Assembly: GCF_028389875.1 (NCBI RefSeq)
Contig: NC_084702.1
Span: forward strand, 68,669,582-68,733,581
Length of the DNA stretch: 64,000 nucleotides
Source of the DNA: Rhea pennata
Lineage: Eukaryota > Chordata > Aves > Rheiformes > Rheidae
Direction: 5' to 3'
Shown here one piece after another: positions 23,210 through 37,200 of the stretch. Both the position numbers and the translations under genes were made by a program. Each line of letters starts with the position of its first letter. Position 1 is the stretch's first letter. Under the pieces are notes generated by a model. That model did no database searches, was not told the DNA's origin, and was given only the letters and a program-made list of their open reading frames with translations.

Positions 23210-23960
23210 GAAAACGCAAGCTCCGCGTGGGCGTAGGAACTAGCCTAGTTTACCTGCCCGCCGGAGATGCAGGGGGATGAGGGAGCGCGGAGGTGGGAGC
23301 GGGGCTCTGCGGGCTGCTGCCGGGAGGCCACCTGGAAAACATCTCGGGCAGGTGAATTTCTAAGGGGTTAGGAATTTGGAAATTTCAGCTGGAAATGAAT
23401 TTCTAAAACAGTTCGAATGTGTCTCGCAGGCAGGGGCTCGTTCTGAGCTCTGAACGCAGCAGACGCTGGGCTGAGTTTTGTCTAACCGAGCAGCTCTGGG
23501 GGCTCTGCAGCCCGGAGAAGAACACATAGTCCGCGGAGGTTGTCCGTGGGCAGACAGACCGGTCCCGTGCCTGGACTCCGGCTGAGGCTGGTGCATTATT
23601 CCAGTCTGAGCAGCCGGAGGCAGCCCACTTGGCAGGTTCCTGTGGTTAACTTCTCCAACAACCTCTTTCATCCAGAAGTACCAAGCTGCTGAGGGCTGGA
23701 GCGGCCCGGTCTTAACCAGGCACTAGCCAGCCGGTGCCTGTCCCAGGGTCCTGGTGGCGAGGAGGAGGAGGAGGGGAGGAGGCTCCAGGCCACCCTGCTC
23801 TCGTCCCTCCCTGGCGCCCTGCCTGCTGCTGCCTCTTCCCCGGGACAGGGTCAGGCAGAGCCTGGCTGCCACCCATCCTGCCGGCAGCAACCTTTGGGCA
23901 GAAGAACGGGGAGAAGAATGCAAAATTACTTGCCAGCGTTAAAACGAGCACATTGGCGTG
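23210..23960. promoter_or_regulatory. GC-rich block, candidate proximal RANBP3L promoter
   Basis: About 750 bases are markedly GC-richer than the flanks and contain CpG, less densely than the 16-kb island. A GGA-repeat purine tract lies near 23758-23783. The block encloses a candidate first coding exon (23267-23351) that fits the splice phase of the next RANBP3L exon. By inference this is a second promoter, about 5 kb before the first firmly identified exon. Confidence 0.45.
23267..23351 (+). CDS. RANBP3L: Candidate first coding exon of RANBP3L (28 residues)
   Basis: ATG at 23267 has G at -3 (CCGGAGATGC) and follows an in-frame TAG at 23246. The frame runs 28 codons plus one base to a good donor, GGCAG|GTGAAT (cut after 23351), and so ends in phase 1 as the 28144 exon requires. 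The peptide starts MQGDEGARRWERG, and after splicing it continues TSRAERSVLAQP. The resulting protein is 455 residues, close to human RANBP3L (about 465), whose N-terminus before SVIAQP is of similar size. I prefer this start to the 101-codon exon at 16510, but the N-terminus of this family is poorly conserved and only transcripts can decide. Coding evidence comes from phase, length and splice signals, not clear homology. Confidence 0.45.
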
Positions 23961-26900
23961 ACTGTGTTCATTCCTTGATGCAGTTGTGTTATATCCGCAG
24001 TTAATTCTGCATTGTTTTTTCCTTGGGGATCAGCTGCAGATATTTTGTATTTAAGTATCTGAGAAGTGGAAAATGGAATGAAAGTTGAATTTATAATGGG
24101 ATACATATATACGTTAAACAAATATATTTTTAAATCTTTGTTACGAACAGGCCTGATTAAGAGGTGAAGATCTTACAGGTCAATTGTGTGGAATATTTTT
24201 CAGGAACTACAAATAGGATTTCTTGCTTTGGGTAAAAACAGTACAAACCCCTCCAAATGATGAGGAGTCACTGTGACAGCATCAGCAACTTCTGGCAAAA
24301 TATACTGAGGGCAAGAAAATTTTCCTTTTAGCTCAAAAAGAGTTGATGCCATATATCTTTTATGTTTGCTGCATTTTCAAAATCTGCCTATTTAAGAATA
24401 CCATTATATCCTAGCTTCACATTCGTTTGTTGGAAATGAACCAATTATGAATTTTTCTTCAGTAACTCCTGGGTTTTAAACTATTACTGGAATTATTTTG
24501 TTGTTTAAATTGTAGTTAACTTCTGTAATCTCTGCAAACTCCCTATGGCCTTTTAGCTCCAATAAAAGTTAGCTCAGTGATAGAAAGTCAGTTCCTTTTC
24601 CATAGCATTCAGTCTTTGCTAATTCCATGCTTTACAGTAGCAAATGTACGTTTAAAAATATTACTGGCTTCTGAGCTTGGGAAATACTGTGAAGAGTATA
24701 AAAGTTTCAGTATTTATGCTTTAATTTGTATTTTTTTTCATTCAATAAGAATACAAATCTCTTTTCTTGAAAAAAGAGACAGGAAAAAAGCCTATCATCT
24801 TCAGTAAGTCATATTTCAATGAAATACTATTGTTTATATGTGCCACTCCCCTCTAGTGAATAGAAGTGGAATTGCCCGATCTCATGCCATGCCATGAACT
24901 CCCAGCTGCAACCAGATTATGGAAATTATATTTAACTTCTAGTGACAAGGAATTATCTTTTTTGGAGCTGAACAGTGTGGGTTTTTTCTTCCTGCTGTTT
25001 CTTGTAAGGACAAAATGATGCTTCTGGGCCACGTACTGGCAACCAGATCTTCATTGCAAAGTATACCAAGTTCATTAAATTCAGTCCTTTGCACACACAA
25101 TGGCCATGTAAATACAGAATTTAAACATAAGGTAAAAATTGCGGTCAGTATTTGAATGATGCATTTATTCAGTAATTTTAATCCTTCCATGAGAGGTTGA
25201 TGTTAGCTTTATTAACTCTTTAAGTGATTGATTGGTTTGGTTGTAATTCGACATGCAAGCCAAGGTGAAAAGATTGATCCATATATTTTCACACACATTT
25301 TTGTTGAACAGGAGAATGAACATTCGGATATGAATTGCAGGAAGCTAGTGTAATAAAAAGGATGTGTACATGATGCATGTTCTGACATGAGGAAGCTGAC
25401 GACATGTCAAATGTGGGATTTCTCTGGCCAAAGACAGTCGTACAGCTCAGTAGTTACTCTAGTTTCTCCTTGTCCTCAATGGAGAAAAATACGTACATCA
25501 TCACTTAAAGTACACGTCTCAAACAGGTCCAATATCTCATGCTAAAAACATGCTTGTTTCTGTGGTCTGCAAGTTACAGACATCTCAAGCTTTCATGAGG
25601 CGAATCCTATTTGCTCTTCTGTTGTGCCACTAATGGATGGTATTGGTGAATACAACTTCTTCTTTTACACCAACAACCACATTAGCCTGTTGGAGTGGCA
25701 CAGGCTGTGAAGTTCGTTGTTAACAAAGTAAGTAGCCTGAAGTAAATCATGTAAGTAAGATGATCCCTAAATCAACGCAAATTTGATCCAGGGTATAAGT
25801 AAGTTGAAAAAAATACAATAAGAAAAGAGAACATGGGTCCACGTTTTTTTTAGTCATATCTAAGAAATGAAGAGGTACACTCAAGAATAGAATTTGATCT
25901 ATAAAACTTGGTATGTTTCTGTATCATATTCATATGTTAAAACTGTCGTTAAGCATTCATTTATCTGAAACCTCAAGAGTGGGAAGCGTGAACATGTCTG
26001 GGAGGCCAGGTGTAACACATTTCCTTGCTTGTATTGATCTTGGGATCATTTTGCCTCTCACATCCCTGCATTTCTCTGGGAATTAGAGCTGGAATTCACC
26101 CTTAAAGGATGTTCTTAAGGGATGTCCTTAAATTCTTAAAGGATGGTGCAGGAATATAATAAGCCTCTTGTTTTGTACGTGCCACACAAGTTTGTTAGAG
26201 TGAGCAGTAACTTGATTTTAAAGTGGAAAAGTATGGAGTATGAAGATTGGAGTAGAGATTAGGAAAGGAAAGGACAAGGTTTCAACAAGTGACCGTACTG
26301 AGTTACGGTGTGCAGTGTCTCATTCAAATCATTCCTAGTATCTGCATTATGAATCTGACGAAAAGAGTATGCTTTGAAGTTAAGAAAACAATCAAACAAG
26401 AGATGTACATGTCTTAAACCATCTGGTACAATGATATTTTTAGTTCAGTCACTCACTGCATACTCAGTGTGACCTAGGTATTGTCTCTTGCTACATGATA
26501 TGTTACTCATTTCTAATGCTGATGACTGATTTACCGCAAGTTCATATAGTTTACCGTGTGTGTCTGTACGGTGTAATAAAAGAACAGAATGCTTAAATAC
26601 ATACTTAAGCATTTGAAGGCTCAACATATTAGGATGTGTGTTGTTTGAAAGAGATTTTTCTGTGTTCTCTTTGATGAACACATAGCTCACATTCAGTCTA
26701 TAAATACCGATGAATAATTATAGAACATCTAAATTTAATATTCTGCTCTGATGTAAGCATGTAGGAGATAACAAGGTGTTAAGTAACAGCCAACATTAAT
26801 TTTTCAGGAGCAAATCACATCAAATACTTGATTTTCTTCCTAGGGTAAGGAGATAGGTAAATATCTTAACTTTTAGGGAGTTTTTGTACACTCATTTGAC

Positions 26901-28143
26901 AATCTCATAAGCAAACTAGTGAAGATTTAATGGAAAATCTTAGCTACAACATAGTTATCAGTGGTTTATGATCAGAATGGAAGCTCCGCATCAGTTGGGG
27001 CTCTATGAGTATGTTCTGAAGATGGTACTAAGAATTTTCATTTGTGATTTGAGGGAGAGAGAGAACCCCTATGAAATTTGCAGATGTTGTCAAGCTGTGA
27101 GGGTCTACAACTGCATTGAAGGACAGTATTTAAAATGTTCCTAGCACGCTGGAAAAATAAAGAAGATGCACTTCAAAGGCAACAGATACAAACAACCATG
27201 CTTAGGTAGGAATAGCCAGACAAAAAAGAAGATAAGAAATGATAGGCTAGGTACCGTTTTGCATAAATTTTTGGTGGCTTTTGGAGGCTCTTGCATGCAT
27301 TGAGTCAGCAATGGCAGGCTGTTAGAGGGGAAAGCAAACACACGAGATAGGAAACAAGCAGTAATATCATAAGACGAGTAATAGTCCTTCCACTTTATTC
27401 AGCCCTAGTAAGGCTTCAATTGGGTCTCTTGATCCATCTTGGATGACAAAGTTCACATGTGGCATGGAACTATCTGGAGGGATTCCAGAGGAGAACAACA
27501 AGAGTGCTCAGATATTTAGAAAAAATGTCTATAAAGGCAGAGGGAAATAATTGTTTAGTTTAAGGGAGAGGGAAAAAAAAGAAAAGATGAGACTTTAAGT
27601 CTTTGAACATTTAAGAGTGATTCAAAGAAGGAAGCAAATTATTTCTCAGTCCACTGCGAATATGCTTAAGTTGCAGGAAGGGGGACATCAGGATTGACAT
27701 AGAGAAACATTTATGACATGTTCTGATGTGAAATACTTTTTTTTTGTCCAGGAAGTGTAAATAGAATATTGACTGGGAAGGCTGTGGAGTCTCTGCTGTG
27801 AGAAGGTATTAGACCTTAGACAAACACCTGTCAGGAGTGACACAGGTATAGCTGATATGTCTGTGAAACAGGATGGAGAATCTGAGGGGCATCTCTATTC
27901 TGCAGTTGCAAAATGGATACTGAGATATAGAAAACAATATTGGGGAGGAATTTGGAAGAGACGAAAAATGCTTGCTAAAGAATGAAGACTGGCACAGCGC
28001 ATGTAAGAGCCTATGCAAAACCTGTACAGGCTGGGAGTTGAAACTGTGAGGTTCTTTGCATACAGTTCCAGCACAACGGTAGTGGGAACAAGGGTCTGAA
28101 CTTGCATCCCTCCAAACTAAAGGCTGCATTCTTACTTTTCCAG
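23961..28143. other. Probable RANBP3L intron 1 (part), no exon recognised
   Basis: AT-rich, with only short random frames. It contains a degenerate CR1 copy at about 26.96-27.91 kb. It ends in the pyrimidine-rich acceptor CTTACTTTTCCAG of the next exon. Confidence 0.55.
26960..27910 (+). mobile_element. Old, degenerate CR1 LINE, 3' region
   Basis: Diverged CR1 landmarks occur in the right order. There is a TTTGCAGATG-type segment near 27078, a GGACAGTATTTAAAAT region near 27120, a CTAGTAAGGCTTCAATTGGG region near 27406, and GGAAGGCTGTGGAGTCTCT at about 27776. The copy is heavily mutated and has no usable frame, so it is clearly older than the 11.65-kb copy. The ends are approximate. Confidence 0.6.
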
Positions 28144-28202
28144 AGAGATCAGTGCTTGCCCAACCAACATTTGTCTTTGAAAAGAAGGACCATCCTTTGA
28201 AG
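28144..28202 (+). CDS. RANBP3L: RANBP3L exon: SVLAQPTFVFEK region
   Basis: 59 nt between acceptor TTTTCCAG and donor AAG|GTAAAA; enters with phase 1 and leaves in phase 0. It encodes RSVLAQPTFVFEKKDHPLK, matching the VIAQPIFVFEK stretch of human RANBP3L and the IAPPVFVFQK stretch of RANBP3. This is the first exon with firm homology. Confidence 0.93.
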
Positions 28203-31200
28203 GTAAAAACTTAAGCTTTTGTTTTGCATAATTGATAGAAAATGCTAAGAAATAAGGATTCTATCGACAATGATCCTAGTGGCAATAAGAGACTTGCCTA
28301 GTTTAAGACTCGTAATAATTGGGCTCAAAGTAAAACAAGCAAAAGTAGGGACTAGACTGCTTTTAATATACATATGTTGGATTGACATAGTTCGTGTTCT
28401 ACTCTAGAAAATGGCAGATCTGTTCTCCTTGACCCTTCCACCCTTCTATTTTTTTTCCAGCGGCCTGCAGAAGACCCAGTTTGCAAAGCTGAAAATGGTA
28501 ATAATCATTTCATTGAAGTAGTATAATAATACACTGAGTTATTCATAGATTTGACCATTGCCTGTGAAAAGAGCATCCAAATCCTCACTTTTTATGTGCC
28601 AGGACAAATCTCTCTTAACGGACTCAGACTACTTAGATTGTAAAGCGCCCTGGTATTTCCTAGAATGACTCTGTCTTACCTCCAGAATCTTTCCCCCATC
28701 TTACCTTTCATATTTGTCAGAGAGCTGAACTCCTGAAAAACAGGCAGGTGTATTCATTAGCTCTGTTAGCTTTTATTTGCCCTTTACTATTCGTTTAGGC
28801 CACATATTATAATGTAACGTCTCATTCTTAATGTGCTCTGAGCCTGTGGGCCCTGAACTGATTCTGAGTGCTGGTTCTAGGTCCCCTGATATTGGTAGAA
28901 ATAAAGACCACTCCCTGGGGCTTTGTATCAGGTCTTGACTGAGATTATAAGGCCCTCTTCTGCTCTTAGATTCCGCCTTAAAGCTATAAATCATTCCTAG
29001 AATTTATTGTCTTCAGGCTTTATTTCTGCATCATACCATTGTGCCGAAATCTGCTGCCAGACTGTTTCTACAGAACATTATATTTAATTTTCTTTAGATT
29101 TCATTAGTTGCTTCAGAAAACGTACAAGGTCATCATCTTTTGCTCTCCAGAAGTCTGACTCACAGTCCAACACAGGTATGCTGTTTAGCTCCATTCACCT
29201 TTTAATTACTGTAGTTCTGTAATCTCATCTGGTAAAGATGAGCAGGTATTTTCCTGTCTAAGAAATGTATCTGCATTGTAGAAATATTCCAAGTCAGGAA
29301 AACTTAAACAGTGATATTAATTTCCAGTAAGTACCATCTTAAGTAAAAATACATGATTTTTCCTTACTTTAATATTACATAAAATGGTGAAGAATGTGTA
29401 TATTTCATATAGTTTCCTGGAACTGTTCACTCAGTCAAGGGAAGAGAGGAGCTGGGAAGGAATGAGATTCCCTGGTTTGTGGAAGAGATCAATGTTCCTT
29501 GGGGAATCCGTGAAAATGTAAAACCATTTTCAGAAAAGCCTTTACTGCCATCCACCTGCCAGCTTACCTGAAAATCCTTTTAAGGGCACTGTATTCCTTC
29601 CATGATATTTGAGGGAAATACACAATAGAAATTGAAGGCTACTATGCAGTAGGAATGATCTGGGTTTTACAGTATTTAATGTAATGATAGGGCCAGAAAG
29701 TTACTTCAGAGGTTAGGCCTTAATATATATAAACTATATTTTACATATAGTGTACATAGATACACTGGTGTCCTGTGGCACACCTAGCTAAAAGGATATA
29801 AGATAACCTGAGTTTGGCTTACCCTGAAAATTACACTGAGGTCGTATATAAAAATCATAGGTGCAGTGGGAGGAGTATGCGGGTAGCAAAAAATGAAGCA
29901 AGGTTCGGGAGCAAGCTGGTGTGTTAAGCCTCCTGACTGCCCACCCTGCTGGACCGTTAGCTCGCTCCCTGGCTTGGTTTTGAACCACTCCAGTGGCCAC
30001 CTCCAAGACAGAAGCTGGCGAGATACAAGCAGTGTGGATAAGCCAGGCTGTTTGGCCTCAGAGACCCCTTCAGCAGTAAAGGCGTAACCTGAAAGTCTGC
30101 CTCAGAAAGCTAGTAGTCAGAGGTAACACGCTGATTCTGCTGCCAAGGAAGGCACTGGCTACGCTCAAAAATTCATCTTTTTTTTGTTCTAAACAAAGGA
30201 TAATTTTGGTCTCTCTATCCTTTCAGATACAGCAGTCTCTCAGAAAAGAGGAAGATCGTGTTCCTTTACTATCCTTCCTACCTTTCCCCCCTCCCAGGCA
30301 GGTAATTAAAACAAAGAAAACCACCACCACCACCATAAATACTTACGTAGAGAAGCAAATATTAGGGCAGGGTACCTTAATCTACTGATCCTAAAAAACC
30401 CGTGAGACTGTACCAGATAGTATTTCCATTTCCATGGCTTTTGCAAACTAGCAGCACCAGCAGCTGGAGTAGGATTTTATGAGATTAAAACATCTGTTAA
30501 TATCCAAAAGGCATTTTCTCTGACATAGCCAAAACAACTGGGGTGCTTTCCATGTCTAAATCCTTTCAACTGTAAAATGAAGACAGTTATCTCAGAGATC
30601 TTGTTTGGACAAAATCTAGGATATTGCTAAGATAGTACTAAAGAGTCTCCTCTGGTGATAGGTTACAGGCACATAGATGACTAATTTATGATTTATTATT
30701 ACTTATTAAAATTTAAATTCCTCCTTCTTTAGTAAAGATGAATAACATATTCATGACCTCAGCTCTTCTTCGAAGGAAGACTAACACCAAAACTACAAAA
30801 GAAGGTAACTGTCATTGCAATATTATATTGACTCCAGTTCCACAAAGACTTTCTTAACAGATAAAGAACAGATAAAAATGACAACCCTCCTCAGTGCTGA
30901 GTGAATGCTTTATGAGGTTCATAAGTTATTTATTTGAAGACATAAGTATCCTGTGAGCTCTGTTCTGATCCTCTGCTCTGACTGCTTACGGCTGTATTAA
31001 TTTCTGAGTGGAGAGATCATAACTTTGAATGGTCAAATTCCACATTTCTAATACATGACTGAACAAGGCTGTAACTCCGCTCTCAGAGAAGGCAATGAGG
31101 AATCATTCTTAGCATCTGCAGGTGCAGGATTAAATTTGAAGTATCAGCTGATGGATCTATCACAAAGCAGTCCTGATTTGTTTGAGTGTATATATGTACA

Positions 31201-34200
31201 CAGACACACTCACACAGATACCCACATATGTATACACACAGGCACATATATATATGTGTGTGTGTATATGTATGTATGTATATATATATATATCTGTATG
31301 TATTTGTGTTACTCTTCTATTTTAATGGGATAACATGGGTTGGTTTCAGTGCAGAATTGTATAGTTTAGAAGGGATTAGCATTTTTCAGAACACATAGTA
31401 AATAAACAATAGCAGTAACTTATTTAAGTGTGCTCGGCAGCTTTTAGATAAAGGGGCAAGACACATAGATATGAATTAGATGTGAAGAAAAAGTCGTTCT
31501 CTAAATATTTTATTTTTGTTTACAAGGATGCTTGTCACAAAGTCGGTTGCGGAATGTCATTAGACCTGCCATTTTACAGCCGCCGCAAACCTTCACGTGT
31601 CCTGAAAATCCAATAACATCTCTAGTGACTAAGAAAAGAGCACATGTTCAGGTAAAAAAGAAGAGTGATTTTAATGGCTGATACACATGTTTGTAGCTCA
31701 ATCAAATTAAAAAACAACACTGTTTTAAAGCAGTTATTTCACCGCAGGATTTCAAAGGAAGTTCCTGTATCAGTTTCAGTGGAAACAATGGATTATTGAC
31801 TAGAGAGGGAACTATTTTACCAGTGCTGACCGTGTTTGAATAAACTGCCTCCTTTGCAGCCTGTCTCAACTTTCAGACACTGTAGTTCTGTGGGCAAATC
31901 AAGTTTGGGGGTCTTTTTTGATTTTGTTTTTTTCAGAGAGTAACATTGTAGTGCATTCATTTAAAGGATGTTGTTAAGGGCACTGGCCTAGTACACGGTG
32001 GGGGAAAGCTCTGCCAACTACTACAGATATATACCGCAGTGACTTTGGTTTTCTAGCAGACCTGAGAATATGCTTGGATTAATTCATCTGCTTATATTAT
32101 TCCTAGTTATCTGAAAACAGCTCTTATTTCTCAGCTGAGAATTCATTAAGTTTGAAGACAGTGGCAAGGTCATCTATTACGATGAATCTCTCTAGTCCTA
32201 AAACAGCACGGTAAGATTTTTAATGTATTCCTACAATACTTTGTCATTTGGCCTGAGACCTGCGCTTTCTCTCAACATATCTAACATAGTACTAAACTCA
32301 TGCTATCTGCAGCCACACTGTGCTTACTGGTATTTGTGTGTGGTGCCAGGATTTGTGGGTGGTGACACGAATTCCATGTACTATAAGGAATGGACTCCTG
32401 CCAGTGATGATCTCTGTGGGACAGCTTGTCTCTTGTTAGCCACCCCCAAGCAAGAAGCTACTTCAGTTTGTAATCTCATGCAGCTTTGCCAGCTCAAAAT
32501 ACTGCTTGGTTTTGAATGTTTGTGGTTATGTTTGTGTTTCTGATTACATAGTTGCACCATCTCATAAATATTTTGGCTGCAGAGAAACTAGGGAATTACC
32601 AAAATATGCAAGCCACACAGGTGGCTTGAAGAGAACCATACAGTACTGGTTGGAAGACATGGTGAATGCTGCCACTGGAGTGAACAACTAGCATAGTGTG
32701 ATGAGGTCATATCTTGTGCAAACATGGGTTGACCAACATGGCTTTTAGAATTTCATGAGGAGGCTGACTTGTCTGGACAAGTAGCCAGAAATTGCCCTAC
32801 ACTCTAATGCCTTTGTATATGACTGATGCAAATGTGCAATAAAATGCAAAAGCTATTTCCTCTCTCTGGAGACTTGCTGCATGAGAATACTGCAGGTCTG
32901 TGACTAACCAGGTTAGTGTCAGCAGGTTCATGTGTGGGTGTTGATACTGCTTGTTGATGCTTGGTTAAAGATTTTTACCTGGAAGTTGTGAGCATCAGGA
33001 ATACATGATCAGTTAGTGATTGAAGAATGACCTTTCAAAACTGCTGGGGCTACTGATAACAAATGTATTATGTTGCTACTGTTCCTCCTCACATCCAAAG
33101 AGGTGGAGGAGAACATGTTAACTGCAACGGATTCAATTCCAGTCTTCAGGGCCTGATGAATCACAGATAAAGGTCCTTGCGCACAAATACGCAATGCACA
33201 GTGCCAGGATTCTGAGAGATGAAGAATTTTGTGTGCTCAGGCAACTTGGATTCTTAACCCTTCCCAACAAGAAGAGTGTCATTAGAGGGCAGATACTCGG
33301 TGTTATGTTGGAAGAGCCAGCCTGTCCTCTTCTGTCATAATAAATGCTGTGATGATGCCCTATGAAGGCAACATGAAGCCACACAGCATGTTATATTTTT
33401 AGTAGATTAAGAATGATGGTAATCTACGTATTGGAAAATTTGAAGGGAATATGATGTTATCTTTCAAATCAGTTGATACCAATATTTTAAACCCATTTGC
33501 CATCTGTCACCTGCACCATATCTAGGAAAAGGTAGGTGAGTGGCTTGTTTTTGAAGTAAATGGATAGAGAAATGCTATGTAAGGTTTTGTCATCGACAAG
33601 TTACAGAAATTTAAAGTGCTTATGGTAGTTCTTTTTCTTTCTTCCTTTTTTTTTTTAAGGGGATTTGCTGATCTGCATGATGTGTTCTGTGCTTGATTAA
33701 TTTTGTGTATCATCACAATTGTAGTAAATGTGAATTTGTTTGCTGAGTAAAATACTAACTTGAATAGGTGCTTACTGCTTTGCTGAGATTGCTGGGGAGG
33801 GAATCTAAGTGCCATTATTTTGATCTGTAGAAAGTGCTTGTTGCTTTACAATATGTAAGAAAAATATTTTTGGCATAGGTGTTTTCTCATATGTAGCGTG
33901 AGAACAACAGGTTTTTAAAGGAATTTTATTAAACTGCATATAAATACAAAAATAGGGAACATTGTTGTACCTTACAGTAATGAAGAGAAGAAATTTGCAG
34001 ATTTTCTTGAGCCTGATTAAGAATTCGGAAAGGCAATTGTGTCTTAAATGACAGAAATACAGTGCTGGGGAAATGCAGGGTTTGCTTGAGAACCTGCAGG
34101 GGTTCAAGGCTAGTGCTAGAACTGGCAGCTACTTGGTCCACTCCTGACGCTCCAAGGAGCAGCTGAGTACCTGGGCCTGTTCCCTTTGTGTAGTCTTATC

Positions 34201-37200
34201 CATAATTCTTGCTTGTTAGTGGTAGTTCCCTGAAATCTGTGTATCTGTTTTGCATGTCCTTGGCAATGTCATCCCTGGCATACTCTTCTCTTGCCCTGCA
34301 GCAACATAAGGGCATTGACGTTTCAGTGAGACTCTGAGGCTGGCACTTCCCCTTTAATTGTCTGCAAAAACAAAGATCCTGCATTGATTACTTTTTCTAA
34401 TTTCTTGCATTTCTTAATCAAAATCCATTTCCCTCATTGCTCTTAGGCAAAGCTCTAGGTTCTAGGTGTTAGCTCTTCTGGAACACTATTATTGCTGCTC
34501 TGCTAGTGCAGCAGATGAAATACCAAGATAGAAATCGATCACAATTTAGCAAATGTTAGTGGGAAGTATTCTTTATGAAAGGATAAGGAAATAATTACTT
34601 TAAACTGACTTCAGATTCCCCGTTCATGGCACAAGACTGCAGGTATGGAAGGATTTAAGGCTGATAAAGAAACTGATTATCTGATTTTTGTTTTTCTTCT
34701 TAGTCTTAGCAGCCCATCAAACATCGGGATGTTAAGGAACAGTTGTTCCCCTAAGTGTAAAATGGAGGAAGCCTGTACTTGGGAATTCCGTCATTCTGTG
34801 TGAAAAGATTTCAAGAACTTTGTAGTTGTGAACATAAGAGGTTAATTTTAGAGGTAGATCATCAAAGTTCTGCCAGCTAATCCAGCTTTTTATCAGAATG
34901 TCCTTTGCCTGACACAGCTGCTTGTGAGCGCTCTCAAGGGTGCTGAACAAACCGGAAGAGCATTGATGAGCTGTGCTGAAGTATACAGTTGGTGGCAGAA
35001 TATCAGATCATCTTCCTGCCAAGCCATCTTTTGGAGCACAGGGAGGACAAGAATTTGAATGGTTTAAGAGATACAGTGATTAAGCTCTAGAGAAATCACA
35101 AGCAACCTATAGGGCTTTTGTGAAAAAATAGTACCAAACCCAGCTTCCACACAAGGTTTACAAGGACTTTTCTAGTGACTTTTGCAAAAAACTGCTCATG
35201 TTCATTTGAAGCGGCTGTATAATCAGCAGACCAAATGACAACTCTGTTTATATGGTATGTTCTTGAATATACTTACAAATTGTGACAGTGCCACTATTTA
35301 AAAAACAAAGACTCTCTTCTTTTAAAACCTCCTGAGAGGAAAGAGGCTAACTGAGTGAAGTTAAGTTTAGAGTGCCAATGCAAAAAAAAGAAGTGTTTTT
35401 CACCTAGCTATCCTTAGACACTGAGCAGGAAAGAGACAGGAGGGAAGGGGAAGAAGAGCAAGTGTTGTTTTAATGTAGCTTCTGCCAAAACAAGTCACAT
35501 TCAAGGAACTCCCTAGGAAGTCCTAACCATGAAGTAATTTATCTATCACGTGAAATTTTCTCAGATCTATACTCCCAAGATATATTTGGCCAATAGCAAA
35601 GGACAGCAAGTATTTAGTTTTGTTCAGTTCTCATGTTAAGTACATTGATAGGACACATCATTGAAAAATATAAAGACCTCTCTTGTTTCCTTTTACATTT
35701 TTGCAGTATTTACTTGAATTTATGTGGAGTTGGTGTGCATTAAAATATATTGCCTGTCTGTCTTTCCAAGATGTTAAGTGCCTGTGGAGCACTGAGTAGG
35801 TTATTCTGCATCAGTGTGGAGGCAATAATTGTTGCTGGCACTCTTTTGCCAGAGCAAAAGGAAATAGGAAAAGAAATGTGACACATTAAAGCTGATGGAG
35901 TGAGATACTTCCCTCAGAAGGAGGCATGTTGTTTTGTTCCTATCCCTTGCTTTTAAGGAACATCCTTGAGACTGTTCATGAAACACAGTGTAACATTCTT
36001 TTTGTGGACAGTTATTTAGAAAATATTCTCAGATTCTCTTAAAGACTTTGTCTGTCTGATTCCTAAAGAGTTCATTTTTTTGCTTGTTCATCTTCAGTGT
36101 ATAGAGTGGTAAAGTAAATGCATGAACTTACTTACATATTCTTTACCAAGTTCTAAATCACATGCTTATATTATTTCGTTCCCATAGAACTCAGCAGGCT
36201 GAAGACAGAAGTATAGTAAACAGCAGCAATTCTGACTTCGTGTTTGGAGAAAACATGATTGAGAGAGTTTTGGTAAGATCTGTAAATACTAGCAGACTCT
36301 TACCAAGATTAATCTATTTATGAATATAAAATTTCTCAGACACTGATTCTTTCTATTTCCTGTTCTTTTAAGGTGTGAGTAAATATGATTCCAATATCTG
36401 ATGTACAGGAAATATTTAAATATTTGAGGAGGGGTGGGCATCCCTATCTCCCCATCTTAGATAACTACTCTTACTATTAGCTCATATTGGTAGGTGCTTT
36501 TTTCCTTATGCTCGTATTTTGTCCTGGAAAAGGATTGTTTAAATATTCGATGCAAAGTGGAACAGCCACAACAGCAGAGAAAAGAATGCAGTTCCCAGTA
36601 CTCTAAGAGTTTGCGTTATAGCTGCTAAGAGATAGGGAAAATGAGTATGAATTCTCTTGGGCAGAGGAGGAAATTGAATCCCCCGTCCTAGCTATTGTCC
36701 AATGTAAGATATATTGTGCATGCAGTGAGACAGCTTAATGGATCAAGTCCTGAAGGAATCTTAGACAAAAGTTGGTTCCCAAACTGAGGACTGTTTCTCA
36801 CAGAAGCAGAACGAAAAGAGTATGCTTATCTGCGGTGAAAAAGCTTGGGAACCATAGGCCTGGATTACGATTTACGACCAGGAATTAGGTGTAAACTAGG
36901 AGTTTAATTACTGAGCATTGTCAATAGTCAGAAACACTTACTCAGAAGTGCCTATAAGACTTCATCTGCAAAAACGGAAAGTCAGTGAGGTTTTTAATTC
37001 CACCATGTTTAAATTCAAGGTGCCTAGGAGTTTTTAAACTACTTTTTGGGAGGCGTAAGTGCTTAACTTGGAAATTAGCTGGTACTTAAACATGTAAATC
37101 CTTTTGTGGATTTAAATCCTAGTCCAGGATCCTTACAAAGGAGCCGTTCTTTGTGAAAGAATGAAGTACTGATTTGGTGATAATAAAATTACTTCCATTA

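Noticed and set aside
31055-31398. Open frames rich in Tyr, Ile, Cys and Val
   Set aside because: They translate the CA/TG/TA microsatellite and are not genes.
33890-34400. Possible LTR or retroviral fragment
   Set aside because: A minus-strand AATAAA and moderately GC-rich text drew attention, but I found no paired repeats, primer-binding site or gag/pol motifs.
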